Positions 6,867-14,087 of a stretch of 32,590 nucleotides of DNA are shown here, piece after piece; the stretch's first letter is position 1, and the number at the start of each line of letters is the position of its first letter. A model generated the notes under the pieces. The model had not been told where the DNA came from and did not search any database. It saw only the letters and a list, made by a program, of their open reading frames with translations. Where the stretch lies: contig JAEDLI010000015.1 of assembly GCA_016295375.1 (NCBI GenBank), forward strand, positions 1 to 32,590, written 5' to 3'. Made by a program: the position numbers and the translations under genes. This stretch comes from Fibrobacter sp. Lineage in GTDB: Bacteria > Fibrobacterota > Fibrobacteria > Fibrobacterales > Fibrobacteraceae.

Positions 6867-8162
6867 ATGGAACGACTGCTTTACAGGGATTTGTTGGTGT
6901 GGAAGGCCTCTAAGCACCGAAAACCGCTCATCTTGAACGGAGCGCGTCAGGTCGGGAAAACCTGGCTACTCAAGGAATTTGGTCAGCGGGAATACGAATC
7001 TGTCGCTTATATCAACTGTGAAAAAGCAGAAAATCTAGATGATGTTTTTGAAAATTTTGACACCCATCGCTTGGTGCGGTCCTTGTCGGCGCTTTCGGGT
7101 GTGGACATTCTGCCCGGAAAGACCCTGCTTATACTGGACGAAATTCAGGAGTTTCCTAGGGCACTGACAAGCCTCAAGTATTTATGTGAAGACGCTCCTG
7201 AATATCATGTTGTTGTTGCCGGCTCCTTGCTCGGAATCGCACTCCATGCGGGGGTATCTTTCCCTGTAGGCAAGGTGGATTTTTTAAAGCTCTATCCCCT
7301 AACATTTGAAGAGTTCCTGCTAGCAAGCAAAAAAGACCTAGCTGCAGAAGCTCTGAACAAAAAAGACTGGGATACGCTTAAATCGCTTTCGACGATGTTC
7401 GTGGAACTTTTGCGTCAATACTATTATGTGGGCGGGATGCCTGCCGTAGTATCTGCATTCCTTGAAGGGAGCGGCCCTGCAGAAGTCCGTAAAATACAAA
7501 AGCAAATTCTTGCTGATTACGAGAATGATTTTTCGAAACACGCTCCTCCGCACGAACACGCGAGGATTAAAATGATTTGGGATTCCATTCCGCGTCAGTT
7601 GTCGAAAGAGAACAAGAAATTCCTGTACAGCGCATTGAAAAAAGGCGAACGGGCATCCAAATATGAACTAGCATTGCAATGGCTTTTAGATGCAGGGCTT
7701 GTGTACAAAATCCCGCGCATTAGCAAAGTACAAATGCCAATCCGCTTTTACGAGGAACCCTCTGTATATAAACTTTTCGTACTGGATGTTGGGCTGCTTG
7801 GAGCGCAAATGGACGTGAGTGCCGAAAAGGTGCTTATCGGGGAGAAAATCTTTTCGGAGTATAGTGGCGCCTTTGCCGAGGAATATGTCTTGACTCAGCT
7901 TATGGCAATGGAAAAATTGGTTCGTTATTATTCTACAAACGATTCCCAAGTAGAACTGGATTTTGTTGTGCAGACAAATGACCGCGTCATTCCTGTTGAA
8001 GTCAAGGCCGAAGAAAATGTTCGTTCAAAATCGCTGCGAACCTTTATAGAACGCAATAGTGATCTAATGGGGCTCCGCTTTTCGATGAAACCCTACATAA
8101 ACCAGCAATGGATGGAGAATGTCCCGCTATTTGCCGTGCAGGGATATTTTAAGGATAATTAG
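6867..8162 (+). CDS. AAA-family ATPase with C-terminal DUF4143 domain
   Basis: 431 residues from the ATG at 6867 (MERLLYRDLL), the usual family start; the in-frame ATG at 6831 would precede the likely promoter. The N-terminal AAA domain shows Walker A GARQVGKTWLLKEFG, Walker B LLILDEIQEFPRALTSLKYL and the VVAGSLLGIAL strand. The C-terminal half matches DUF4143, with YYVGGMPAVV, IPRQLSKENKKF, KKGERASKYELALQWLLDAG, LDVGLLGA and a late ELDFVV...VIPVEVKAE segment that resembles a PD-(D/E)XK nuclease core. Family function is not established; these genes are often multicopy and accessory. A TATATT box ends 6 nt before the ATG, so the message may be nearly leaderless. It converges with the viperin operon, and a shared hairpin lies between their ends. 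Confidence 0.88.
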   Translation: MERLLYRDLLVWKASKHRKPLILNGARQVGKTWLLKEFGQREYESVAYINCEKAENLDDVFENFDTHRLVRSLSALSGVDILPGKTLLILDEIQEFPRALTSLKYLCEDAPEYHVVVAGSLLGIALHAGVSFPVGKVDFLKLYPLTFEEFLLASKKDLAAEALNKKDWDTLKSLSTMFVELLRQYYYVGGMPAVVSAFLEGSGPAEVRKIQKQILADYENDFSKHAPPHEHARIKMIWDSIPRQLSKENKKFLYSALKKGERASKYELALQWLLDAGLVYKIPRISKVQMPIRFYEEPSVYKLFVLDVGLLGAQMDVSAEKVLIGEKIFSEYSGAFAEEYVLTQLMAMEKLVRYYSTNDSQVELDFVVQTNDRVIPVEVKAEENVRSKSLRTFIERNSDLMGLRFSMKPYINQQWMENVPLFAVQGYFKDN

Positions 8163-8171
8163 GAATATTGC

Positions 8172-8202
8172 AAAAACTCCCCGAGCGCTAGAGCCGGGGA
8201 GT
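8172..8202. terminator. Terminator between the convergent ATPase gene and the viperin operon
   Basis: ACTCCCCG (8176-8183) and CGGGGAGT (8195-8202) form a perfect GC-rich stem with an 11-nt loop. On the minus strand it is followed by TTTTT (A-run 8172-8176 on plus), which is a standard intrinsic terminator for the viperin operon. On the plus strand GGGTTT follows, so it is weaker for the ATPase gene. Confidence 0.75.
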
Positions 8203-8244
8203 GGGTTTACTTGGTCGTTTAGAAGACTCTGTTACAGCAACGGG

Positions 8245-9267
8245 TTAATCGTCGCTGAATTCCATATAACAGTCGCAATCGTCGTAATTGTTTTCGACAA
8301 GATGGAAGAAGTATTCCATTTCATTTACCGCATTCTGTGTAGGCCAGGTTGCATAACGACTTTCGAATTTTTCGCTGTCAAACTTTATATCGGACAGGGC
8401 GTCCGCAAAAGAGACCTCCGTAAGGGGGCGGCTGTAGGTGTATTCTTCGCTCCCATTCTGGAACAGGCGGCCATCCGGCGAAACCATCAGGTAGCTTTCT
8501 GTCATTGTGTCGTTGTCTTCGACGAAAATGACTTGCTGTGGTTCGCCTGACTTTTCGATGTCCTCGCAAGCAATAAATGCAGCTAGCAAATCCTTGTGCG
8601 GCTTCGGCGCATTTGCTTGCATTAAATTCTCGTTAAAGTTGTTCCTAAGGAACGCGTAGAACTGGTAATCGCTGATTCCAGGATTTCCGTTGAACGGTCT
8701 TTGTCGCAAAATTTTCCATTTGTCGATATGGAGTTCCGCAAAGCGTTCGACAAGGACCTCGTTAAAGTTATGCTTGCTCACAACGGTATTCAGATTGATT
8801 TTAATATCGGGATTTACTTTGCGGAGGTCCTCAATCTTTTGGCGCAAAGCGTCGAAACAAATGGTCTTGCCGCCGCATTCCCGTCCAATCTTCATGTTGG
8901 TCTCGTGATCCAACGAATCGATAGAAATGCCGACTTGCGAAATCAGGTGCGCGAAGGGGCGGATATTTTCGAGATGGCTGCCGTTGGTGATGATGGAGAT
9001 TTCCATCTCATTATTGTACGCAGCTTCCACAACATTCCACAGGCGTTCAGGGGACATAATCGGCTCGCCACCGACGATGTTCAGGCGGATTCTAAAAATA
9101 CCCTGACTGCGAAAATGTTGACTAATGTTAGAAAGTACCTTCTGCACATTGTCAGGATTGCTCCAAATTTCGACGGGCTTGTTCCACTTGGCAAAGCAGA
9201 ATTCGCAATGGTAATTGCATGCTTCGGTGATATGCCAATTGATGACGACGAATTTTTTGATATTCAT
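8245..9267 (-). CDS. Prokaryotic viperin homologue (radical SAM, predicted ddhNTP synthase)
   Basis: 340 residues, with GAGGA 7 nt before the ATG. C17, C21 and C24 (ACNYHCEFCF) are the radical SAM cluster ligands, and GGEP follows at 66-69. The order of segments matches animal viperin (RSAD2): CNY.C.FCF, GGEP, ISIITNG, ISIDSLDHETNMKIGR (viperin ISCDSFDEEVNVLIGR), IKIN..V...N, DKWKILRQRPF (viperin VRWKVFQ) and DTMTESYLMVSPDGRLFQN (viperin QKMKDSYLILDEYMRFLN). Viperins convert a nucleoside triphosphate, CTP in animals, to its 3'-deoxy-3',4'-didehydro form, which terminates viral RNA synthesis. Bacterial homologues are known anti-phage proteins. The nucleotide used here cannot be read from sequence. 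The animal N-terminal helix and C-terminal tryptophan are absent, as expected in bacteria. The upstream small gene is 30 nt away, so the two are probably one operon. No nucleotide kinase gene, which often accompanies viperins, is seen nearby. Confidence 0.88.
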   Translation of the reverse strand: MNIKKFVVINWHITEACNYHCEFCFAKWNKPVEIWSNPDNVQKVLSNISQHFRSQGIFRIRLNIVGGEPIMSPERLWNVVEAAYNNEMEISIITNGSHLENIRPFAHLISQVGISIDSLDHETNMKIGRECGGKTICFDALRQKIEDLRKVNPDIKINLNTVVSKHNFNEVLVERFAELHIDKWKILRQRPFNGNPGISDYQFYAFLRNNFNENLMQANAPKPHKDLLAAFIACEDIEKSGEPQQVIFVEDNDTMTESYLMVSPDGRLFQNGSEEYTYSRPLTEVSFADALSDIKFDSEKFESRYATWPTQNAVNEMEYFFHLVENNYDDCDCYMEFSDD

Positions 9268-9297
9268 AAATTTTCCTCGCAGGATTGTGGTGAGTGG

Positions 9298-9540
9298 TTA
9301 GGCGATGATGACGCCGGTTTGGATGAGATAAGCGCGGATGTAGCGGTTGTAATCGCGTCGGAAGTTCGCAAAGGCGCGCGGGTCACTCGGCGTGCACGGG
9401 ACAATAAAGAACTTGGTCGCCCCATCGGCAATGTGTCGCAGAATGGGGTGTTTTGCGTGCCGAGCCAAGGCCCATCGGCCGCTTTTCAGCATTGCGTTGC
9501 ACATTTCGTTGATTTTGGAGTCATTTGATAGGTTTGACAT
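9298..9540 (-). CDS. Small HicA-like protein upstream of the viperin gene
   Basis: 80 residues from the ATG at 9540, chosen because AAAGGA lies about 9 nt upstream; a longer reading from a TTG at 9591 lacks this. It is the first gene of the viperin operon. I do not recognise a named family. The pattern of a short helix (INEMCNAMLKSG), then RHAKHPILRH..G, a VPCTPSD strand-turn and FRRDYNRYIR recalls small dsRNA-binding-fold proteins such as HicA, in which a histidine in the H-x-x-x-RH region cuts mRNA. No HicB-like antitoxin is next to it, so a toxin-antitoxin role is not supported by context. It may instead be an accessory or regulator of the viperin. The fold is inference from pattern only. 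Confidence 0.6.
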   Translation of the reverse strand: MSNLSNDSKINEMCNAMLKSGRWALARHAKHPILRHIADGATKFFIVPCTPSDPRAFANFRRDYNRYIRAYLIQTGVIIA

Positions 9541-9573
9541 AGGTTTCAGTCCTTTTTTGAGGGTGAATGGGAC

Positions 9574-9630
9574 GACGTTTACGTCCTTCAATCAAAGATT
9601 TAGATAATGATGTGGTGACAACTGGTGACA
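9574..9630. promoter_or_regulatory. Shared control region between the viperin operon and the divergent gene pair
   Basis: The 131-nt divergent spacer holds two striking patterns. GACGT-TT-ACGTC (9574-9585) is a perfect 5-bp inverted repeat about 35 nt before the small-gene ATG. TGGTGACA occurs twice at 9613-9620 and 9623-9630, exactly 10 bp apart, so both copies face the same side of the helix. On the plus strand a TATATT box at 9659-9664 precedes the next gene by 7 nt. I see no firm -35/-10 pair for the minus operon. The patterns suggest regulator binding. Confidence 0.45.
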
Positions 9631-9671
9631 TTTTGATTATGCGTGATTAGGCTTTTTTTATATTTCTTGGT

Positions 9672-10499
9672 ATGGCTAAAGACGAAAAAAAAGATCAATC
9701 CCTATGGGAATCATTAAAAACAAGTGCTCTTTGCGTAATGTTTGGTGCAATGGGTGGGGGCCTTGTTATGTATCATGTAGAAGATGTTGAATCTGACCAA
9801 TATATGCGAGTTTTACAGCGTGAGCTCAATAATGCCCATCGATATTTTGAACCTACGCGAGATTCATTATCCCAAAAAGTCTTTTTCTATAAATTTCATC
9901 GTGATTCCTTAAAATCACTCTTGGAGCATACTCGTGATTCTCTTTATATGTATGTTCAATGGGTGGAACAGAATCAACCGAAACTAGAAAAAGGGGAAAG
10001 CGACATTCAGGAATGCAACGAAATTAACTCCACTCTTGAATCACAATTACGTTCTATTCAAGATTCCCTATTTTCGTGCCGTCGGGTTAATGATAATAGT
10101 CAAGAAAAAATTGAACGACACGAATTAGCTATAAACGAATGCGAAGAAAAAAACGAAACCATTTCGCTAGCGCTTGATTCTGTACAGAATTCTTTGGACA
10201 TTGAACAAAAAGAAGTCCGAATTCGAGACAATCAACTGGATAGTATAGAAACGATTTTGAATAAACATAAAAATCGTTATATTATGGAAACGGAATTCGC
10301 ATTACTAACAACATGCATATATGGTCATGGGAATAGTATGACAAGAGCTCAGTATGATCGTCAAAAGAAGTGTTGCATAGAGTATATTCGCAAAATACAG
10401 AAGAAATACCCAACTGACAAGGATTTGGAAAAAATACAAGATGATTTTGAAATAAGAAATGAATGTAGCTCATCTTATTACAATGATGATTACTTCTAG
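9672..10499 (+). CDS. Membrane-anchored coiled-coil protein of unknown function
   Basis: 275 residues, unrecognised. A short charged N-terminus is followed by one hydrophobic segment (about residues 18-34, LCVMFGAMGGGLVMY). Most of the rest (about 45-205) is highly charged and predicted coiled coil, with repeated (R/Q)DSL units: TRDSL, HRDSL, TRDSL, IQDSL, VQNSL, LDSI. The C-terminal 70 residues hold several cysteines (TCIYGHG, KKCC) and an acidic, tyrosine-rich tail. Base composition is clearly more AT-rich than the flanking housekeeping genes, suggesting recent acquisition. There is no Shine-Dalgarno sequence and TATATT ends 7 nt before the ATG, so it may be leaderless. It is 11 nt from the next gene and probably co-transcribed. 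Proximity to a viperin homologue suggests, but does not prove, a defence-related role. Confidence 0.7.
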   Translation: MAKDEKKDQSLWESLKTSALCVMFGAMGGGLVMYHVEDVESDQYMRVLQRELNNAHRYFEPTRDSLSQKVFFYKFHRDSLKSLLEHTRDSLYMYVQWVEQNQPKLEKGESDIQECNEINSTLESQLRSIQDSLFSCRRVNDNSQEKIERHELAINECEEKNETISLALDSVQNSLDIEQKEVRIRDNQLDSIETILNKHKNRYIMETEFALLTTCIYGHGNSMTRAQYDRQKKCCIEYIRKIQKKYPTDKDLEKIQDDFEIRNECSSSYYNDDYF

Positions 10500-10510
10500 G
10501 ATGGTTTACG

Positions 10511-10861
10511 ATGGAATTAAGTCCAAAACAACTTTTAAAAGAGATTGATACAATTGTAAATGAGGGTGATTTTGCAAGTAAAGTCCGAGAATATCATTCT
10601 AGTCAATGTAGTAAGGGACTGTGCGACGACGAATCTGTTGATGAAGCGAAACGATACATAAGCAGGTTTAAAAAGAATAAAGAACGTCTTGCGAAAAGCG
10701 ACTCAAGTAAAAGCAAACCCTATCGTGAACTGCTTGATTTTTACAAATTTTTAAAAGGTGAAGAAAAAATAGACGTTTTAAGTTTTTCAACAGACCTTCC
10801 TGACAATTTGGCAAAAATCATAGTTAAAGCCTCAAAAAAAATATTTGAGGGAAACAATTAA
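10511..10861 (+). CDS. Small AT-rich protein of unknown function
   Basis: 116 residues, hydrophilic and largely helical, unrecognised. It has no signal peptide or membrane segment. Notable stretches are a lysine-rich middle (RFKKNKERLAKSDSSKSK) and the C-terminal DLPDNLAKIIVKASKKIFEG. An AGGA overlapping the stop region of the preceding gene lies about 9 nt from the ATG, so the two genes form an operon. Its composition matches the preceding gene and differs from flanking genes. It is followed by two long hairpins that probably terminate the operon. It could be a soluble partner of the membrane protein encoded before it. Confidence 0.65.
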   Translation: MELSPKQLLKEIDTIVNEGDFASKVREYHSSQCSKGLCDDESVDEAKRYISRFKKNKERLAKSDSSKSKPYRELLDFYKFLKGEEKIDVLSFSTDLPDNLAKIIVKASKKIFEGNN

Positions 10862-10922
10862 CGATTTCCGCCAATGTTTTATTATATCCAAGAACATCCC
10901 GCTTCTTGTTTCTCACACTCAG

Positions 10923-11017
10923 TATTGCTAAAACGACCATTTTTTATGTCGTTTTAGCAATAAAATGAATAAAAAGTGCTAAAACGGTGTATTTTTTAGT
11001 TGTTTTAGCGCTTTTTT
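10923..11017 (+). terminator. Tandem related hairpins after the two-gene cassette
   Basis: The first hairpin pairs ATTGCTAAAACGAC (10924-10937) with its exact complement at 10948-10961 around a 10-nt loop; one more outer pair closes it at 10923 and 10962. The second pairs AAAAAGTGCTAAAAC (10971-10985) with GTTTTAGCGCTTTTT (11002-11016) using one G-U pair, and it ends in a T-run. Both share the core GCTAAAAC / GTTTTAGC. The second works as an intrinsic terminator; the first may be a duplicated terminator or the site of a mobile element. The rest of the 10862-11145 gap holds nothing I recognise. Confidence 0.6.
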
Positions 11018-11145
11018 AGCAAAAAAATAGCTATTTCAACCATTAGCGGCTCATGGCGCAGTTATAGGTTACAATGATTGCTAGCGAAGGCCTCCAAGGA
11101 AACAACAAATTACTAATGAAACCGTAGGATTACTAACTTTACCCC

Positions 11146-12309
11146 ATGTTCATTTTCCTGTTCATTCTAGTCGCTGGCCTTGTCCTGATTTATGCCAACG
11201 TGAGTCCTGTGGCTTCCGGCAAAAAGGGCAAGTTGATTGCCCTCGGGGTACTTGTTTCCATATTTCTAGGCATGTTTTTCCGCGACACGCTGGTTGGCTG
11301 TGCTGTCGTGGCCTTCACTTCGGTATGGCTTTGCCAGGCCCTTCTTTTATACATCCCGTGGGATTTGTTCAGACTGGGCCGCCGTGTGGTTCTGTGCCAG
11401 GCGATGTCGACACGTGTCCTGATGCTAGCCAGCCGTATTTTGCTCGCGGTGACGATTTTGTTGACCGTTGGGCTGTTTGTCTATGGAGTTCCCCACAATT
11501 CCCACTACGTATTGCACGAGACAACGATAAAGTTGCCGGAATACGCCAATGTACAACAGCCCCAAGCCGAAGCCGACACGGTTCAACTTGACAGTGTGCA
11601 ACAAGCCCTGCCCAAAAGTTTTACGGCGGTATTTTTCAGCGATGTCCACGTGGACCCGCTTTTTAGACGCATCAAACTGGAACGCATGATTGCTAGCGTG
11701 GATTCCATCGCACCGGACTACCTGCTTTTCGGGGGAGACCTAGCCGATGTTTCCACGATGCAGCTGGACGAATGGGGTTATGACTCCCTGTTCAGGCAAC
11801 TCGCCTCCAAGGCGAAAGTGGCCGCCGTGGCGATCAACGGAAATCACGAATCCATGCAGGAGAGGGGCGGTTCCGATCCTGATGCCTGGATGCGAAAGGT
11901 GGGTTTTGTGGTGCTGGACGATTCCAGCGCCTGTATCGGACAGGCCTGCTTTACGGGGCGTACCGACTTTCAGGTGGCCAGCCGTCGCGGGATAGAGCGT
12001 GTTCCCCTGGCAAGTCTTGCTCCTAATGATAGCGTTCGTCCCTGGATTCTGATGGACCACCAGCCCAAGGGAATCGAGCCGGAATATTCCGGACGCTTGC
12101 CGGACTTTGCCCTTTCGGGACACACTCACGACGGACAGTTTTTTCCAGGAACTATCGTCATCAACTTCGTATGGCGTATTGCCTTCGGTGAAGGCATGCT
12201 AGACGGTGTCCGCTGGCTGGTGAGCGCCGGTGTGGACTGCTGGGGGCCACCTGTACGTGCGGGCAGCGATGCCGACATGTGGGTAATCCGCTTCACGTTT
12301 GCCGAATAG
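11146..12309 (+). CDS. Membrane-anchored metallophosphoesterase
   Basis: 387 residues. The N-terminal 120 residues contain about four membrane segments. The remainder is a calcineurin-like phosphoesterase of the YkuE-like type, with all dinuclear metal motifs present: SDVHVD (D166, H168), GGDLAD (from G196), NGNHE (N233, H234), the DHQP histidine, and SGHTHDGQ (H326, H328). Between anchor and catalytic domain is a roughly 45-residue linker rich in Gln and Ala. Related proteins hydrolyse phosphodiesters or lipid-linked phosphates such as UDP-diacylglucosamine; the substrate here is not known. By the usual topology the catalytic domain could face the periplasm or the cytoplasm. There is no clear Shine-Dalgarno sequence at the ATG. 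The gene stands alone, followed by a hairpin at 12334-12356. Confidence 0.85.
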   Translation: MFIFLFILVAGLVLIYANVSPVASGKKGKLIALGVLVSIFLGMFFRDTLVGCAVVAFTSVWLCQALLLYIPWDLFRLGRRVVLCQAMSTRVLMLASRILLAVTILLTVGLFVYGVPHNSHYVLHETTIKLPEYANVQQPQAEADTVQLDSVQQALPKSFTAVFFSDVHVDPLFRRIKLERMIASVDSIAPDYLLFGGDLADVSTMQLDEWGYDSLFRQLASKAKVAAVAINGNHESMQERGGSDPDAWMRKVGFVVLDDSSACIGQACFTGRTDFQVASRRGIERVPLASLAPNDSVRPWILMDHQPKGIEPEYSGRLPDFALSGHTHDGQFFPGTIVINFVWRIAFGEGMLDGVRWLVSAGVDCWGPPVRAGSDADMWVIRFTFAE

Positions 12310-12333
12310 GATAAAATAGCAAGGTTGTTTGAA

Positions 12334-12356
12334 AAATGGGAGTTTTTTTCCCATTT
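12334..12356 (+). terminator. Hairpin after the metallophosphoesterase gene
   Basis: AAATGGG (12334-12340) pairs with CCCATTT (12350-12356) around a T-rich 9-nt loop, 24 nt after the stop codon. The T-run lies in the loop rather than after the stem, so termination is plausible but not classical. Confidence 0.4.
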
Positions 12357-12480
12357 GTTCGTTTACAGCGTTTTTTTTTGAAATTTTCTGTTCAAACGCA
12401 AGAAAAAAGCCTCGCAAACCCTCCAAAAATGAGGTATTTTTCAAGACATAGGGGATAGAATTAAACACACGAGGTTCATT

Positions 12481-12939
12481 ATGAAAATGATTCCAGTAAT
12501 GACGATGGCATTGGTAGGTTTCTTTGCGGCCACCTCTTTTGCCCAAGATGAAGCCGCTTCTGCTGCTGAAAATGCCGCTGTGCAGGAGGCGTCTGGTGAC
12601 GAGTCCGCAAGCAAGGTCGAAAAGCAGGACCCCAGGGCCGACCGCGCCAAGGAACGCTTTGAGCGCAAGGACGCCAAAAAAGAAGAAATTGCCAAGCACA
12701 AGGCCGAAATGAAGGCTCTGAAAGAAGAACGGGCTGCTGCTCGAGCCGAGCGTAAAGAAGCAAAACAGGCCGAAAAGGAGGCCAAAAAGGCCGAAAAGGA
12801 AGCCATGAAGGCAGAAAAAGAAATCAGCAAGGCCGAGCGCAAAGAGGCCAAGGTTGCAGAAAAGGCTGAACGTAAAGAAGCCAAGCAGGCCGAAAAGGAA
12901 GCCCGTAAAGATCAAAAGGGCAAAGGCCGCCACAAGTAA
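12481..12939 (+). CDS. Secreted Lys/Glu/Ala-rich helical protein
   Basis: 152 residues. A signal peptide (hydrophobic core VMTMALVGFFAAT, cleavage expected after SFA) is followed by an acidic Ala/Glu segment, and then from about residue 55 by an almost uninterrupted run of K, E, A and R with imperfect repeats such as AERKEAKQAEKEA. This should form a long single alpha helix or coiled coil in the periplasm. No enzyme motif is seen, and the function is unknown. Such low-complexity exported proteins may act as spacers, chaperone-like or stress-buffering proteins; this is inference. The ATG follows GAGG about 8 nt upstream. The gene is monocistronic and is followed by a strong hairpin shared with the convergent gene. 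Confidence 0.75.
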   Translation: MKMIPVMTMALVGFFAATSFAQDEAASAAENAAVQEASGDESASKVEKQDPRADRAKERFERKDAKKEEIAKHKAEMKALKEERAAARAERKEAKQAEKEAKKAEKEAMKAEKEISKAERKEAKVAEKAERKEAKQAEKEARKDQKGKGRHK

Positions 12940-12964
12940 TTCTTTGCGAGCATTTTAGTTATGT

Positions 12965-12989
12965 AAAAGGGCGCCACATGCGTCCTTTT
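12965..12989. terminator. Bidirectional terminator between convergent genes
   Basis: AAAAGGGCGC (12965-12974) pairs with GCGTCCTTTT (12980-12989), with one G-U pair and a 5-nt loop. A T-run follows on the plus strand, and TTTT closes it on the minus strand. It ends the Lys/Glu-rich gene and overlaps the stop codon of the minus-strand barrel gene. Confidence 0.75.
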
Positions 12990-14068
12990 TAAATATTCCA
13001 CCTGATTCCGGCCTTCAATTTGGACAGGAGGCTCCATTTAGGATAGCCGATGCTGTATTCCGATGAGTTGAGGTAATGTCGGTAAAGTTGCTCGAGCCCG
13101 ATAAAGGTTCCGAACATACCCGGTTTCCATGAGATGTTGAATGCCCAGGAACCGCTGAATTTTTGAACGCCGTCATAGGTTGTGGCGGGTGCGTCAATCA
13201 CAAATCCGTAGAACAGGTTCAACTTTGTCTCGACGGAAATGCCTGTTTTAAACTTATACGAAACAGATGGCCTTAAAGAAGGCCCGAGCCATTTTAGAAT
13301 ATACAGGGAACTGAGCGAGTCAGATTCATACCTTGCTCCTGCGTAGATGGTGCTGTTCCATCCGTATTTGGCAAAGCGGTACCACGTGCCGTAGAATGAT
13401 ACCGATGTTGGGCCGTCGAAATTTTTGTAGGCGCTAGTGGCGAGACCGAATTTTTGCTTGCCGCTTTGTGCAAGGTATTTTTCGGCCCAGATATAAAAGT
13501 CGGGATTCCATTCTTCATTTTCTGAAAAGTTTATACTTGCACCGATATCCAGAATCAGGGCGTTTCCGATGAGACTGTAGCCGATGCCGACCGAAGTTTC
13601 CCAGGAGTTTGTATCCAGGGAGGGCATGTTGTCCTTGTCGATAAACCAATCTCCCGATACATTCAATTCTAACGCGTGACTCCAGTTTTGGGATTCGTAT
13701 TCTACAGATGCGTTTATTGATGCGGCGGCTGCGCCTCCTGTTTCGGCGTCAGAGGTTCCTTTTTTCTTATAGTGCAGACCACTGTAATTGATGGTGCCAT
13801 AAGTGTGAAACGCCCAGGGATTTTGGGCGGAATCGTCTGCGGAGTATTCGTCGTATTCCTTCAAGACACTTTGATAATCATCGATAATCTCTTGAATTTC
13901 TGCTGTGTATGGTCCTGATACTGCCACTGCTGAATCAAACAAGTCCAGCGCGTGGGGAATATCGCCAGCCTCTTCGGCCTTGAGTGCACGATAATAAAGT
14001 TCCTCCTGTGATTCAGCAAGTGCGTTGGCTGCCCAGAGCAGAGAAACTATTATCAAAAGCCTTTTCAT
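12989..14068 (-). CDS. Predicted outer-membrane beta-barrel protein
   Basis: 359 residues with a clear signal peptide (RLLIIVSLLWAANALA, cleavage before ESQ). After a short tetratricopeptide-like helical pair (about residues 20-60, EELYYRALKAEEAGDIPHALDLFDSA) the rest alternates aromatic and polar residues in strands such as SVEYESQNWSHALELNVSG. It ends in AGIRWNI, close to the aromatic C-terminus of outer-membrane barrels. I do not recognise a named family; Fibrobacter-type genomes encode many such proteins. It probably sits in the outer membrane, but whether it transports or anchors something is unknown. The gene follows the zinc-ribbon membrane protein by 19 nt on the same strand, so the two may be co-transcribed. 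Confidence 0.75.
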   Translation of the reverse strand: MKRLLIIVSLLWAANALAESQEELYYRALKAEEAGDIPHALDLFDSAVAVSGPYTAEIQEIIDDYQSVLKEYDEYSADDSAQNPWAFHTYGTINYSGLHYKKKGTSDAETGGAAAASINASVEYESQNWSHALELNVSGDWFIDKDNMPSLDTNSWETSVGIGYSLIGNALILDIGASINFSENEEWNPDFYIWAEKYLAQSGKQKFGLATSAYKNFDGPTSVSFYGTWYRFAKYGWNSTIYAGARYESDSLSSLYILKWLGPSLRPSVSYKFKTGISVETKLNLFYGFVIDAPATTYDGVQKFSGSWAFNISWKPGMFGTFIGLEQLYRHYLNSSEYSIGYPKWSLLSKLKAGIRWNI

Positions 14069-14087
14069 TTGCTTGAAATATGCGGGT

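Noticed and set aside
10924..11017. Hairpin pair considered as a CRISPR array or integron attC site
   Set aside because: There are no equal-length spacers or repeats, no cas genes or integrase, and no attC core; inverted arms fit terminators better.
12199..12933. A hydrophobic Phe/Leu-rich minus-strand frame opposite the Lys/Glu-rich gene
   Set aside because: It is the complement of AAG/GAA-rich codons; the plus-strand gene has a signal peptide, a ribosome-binding site and a terminator.
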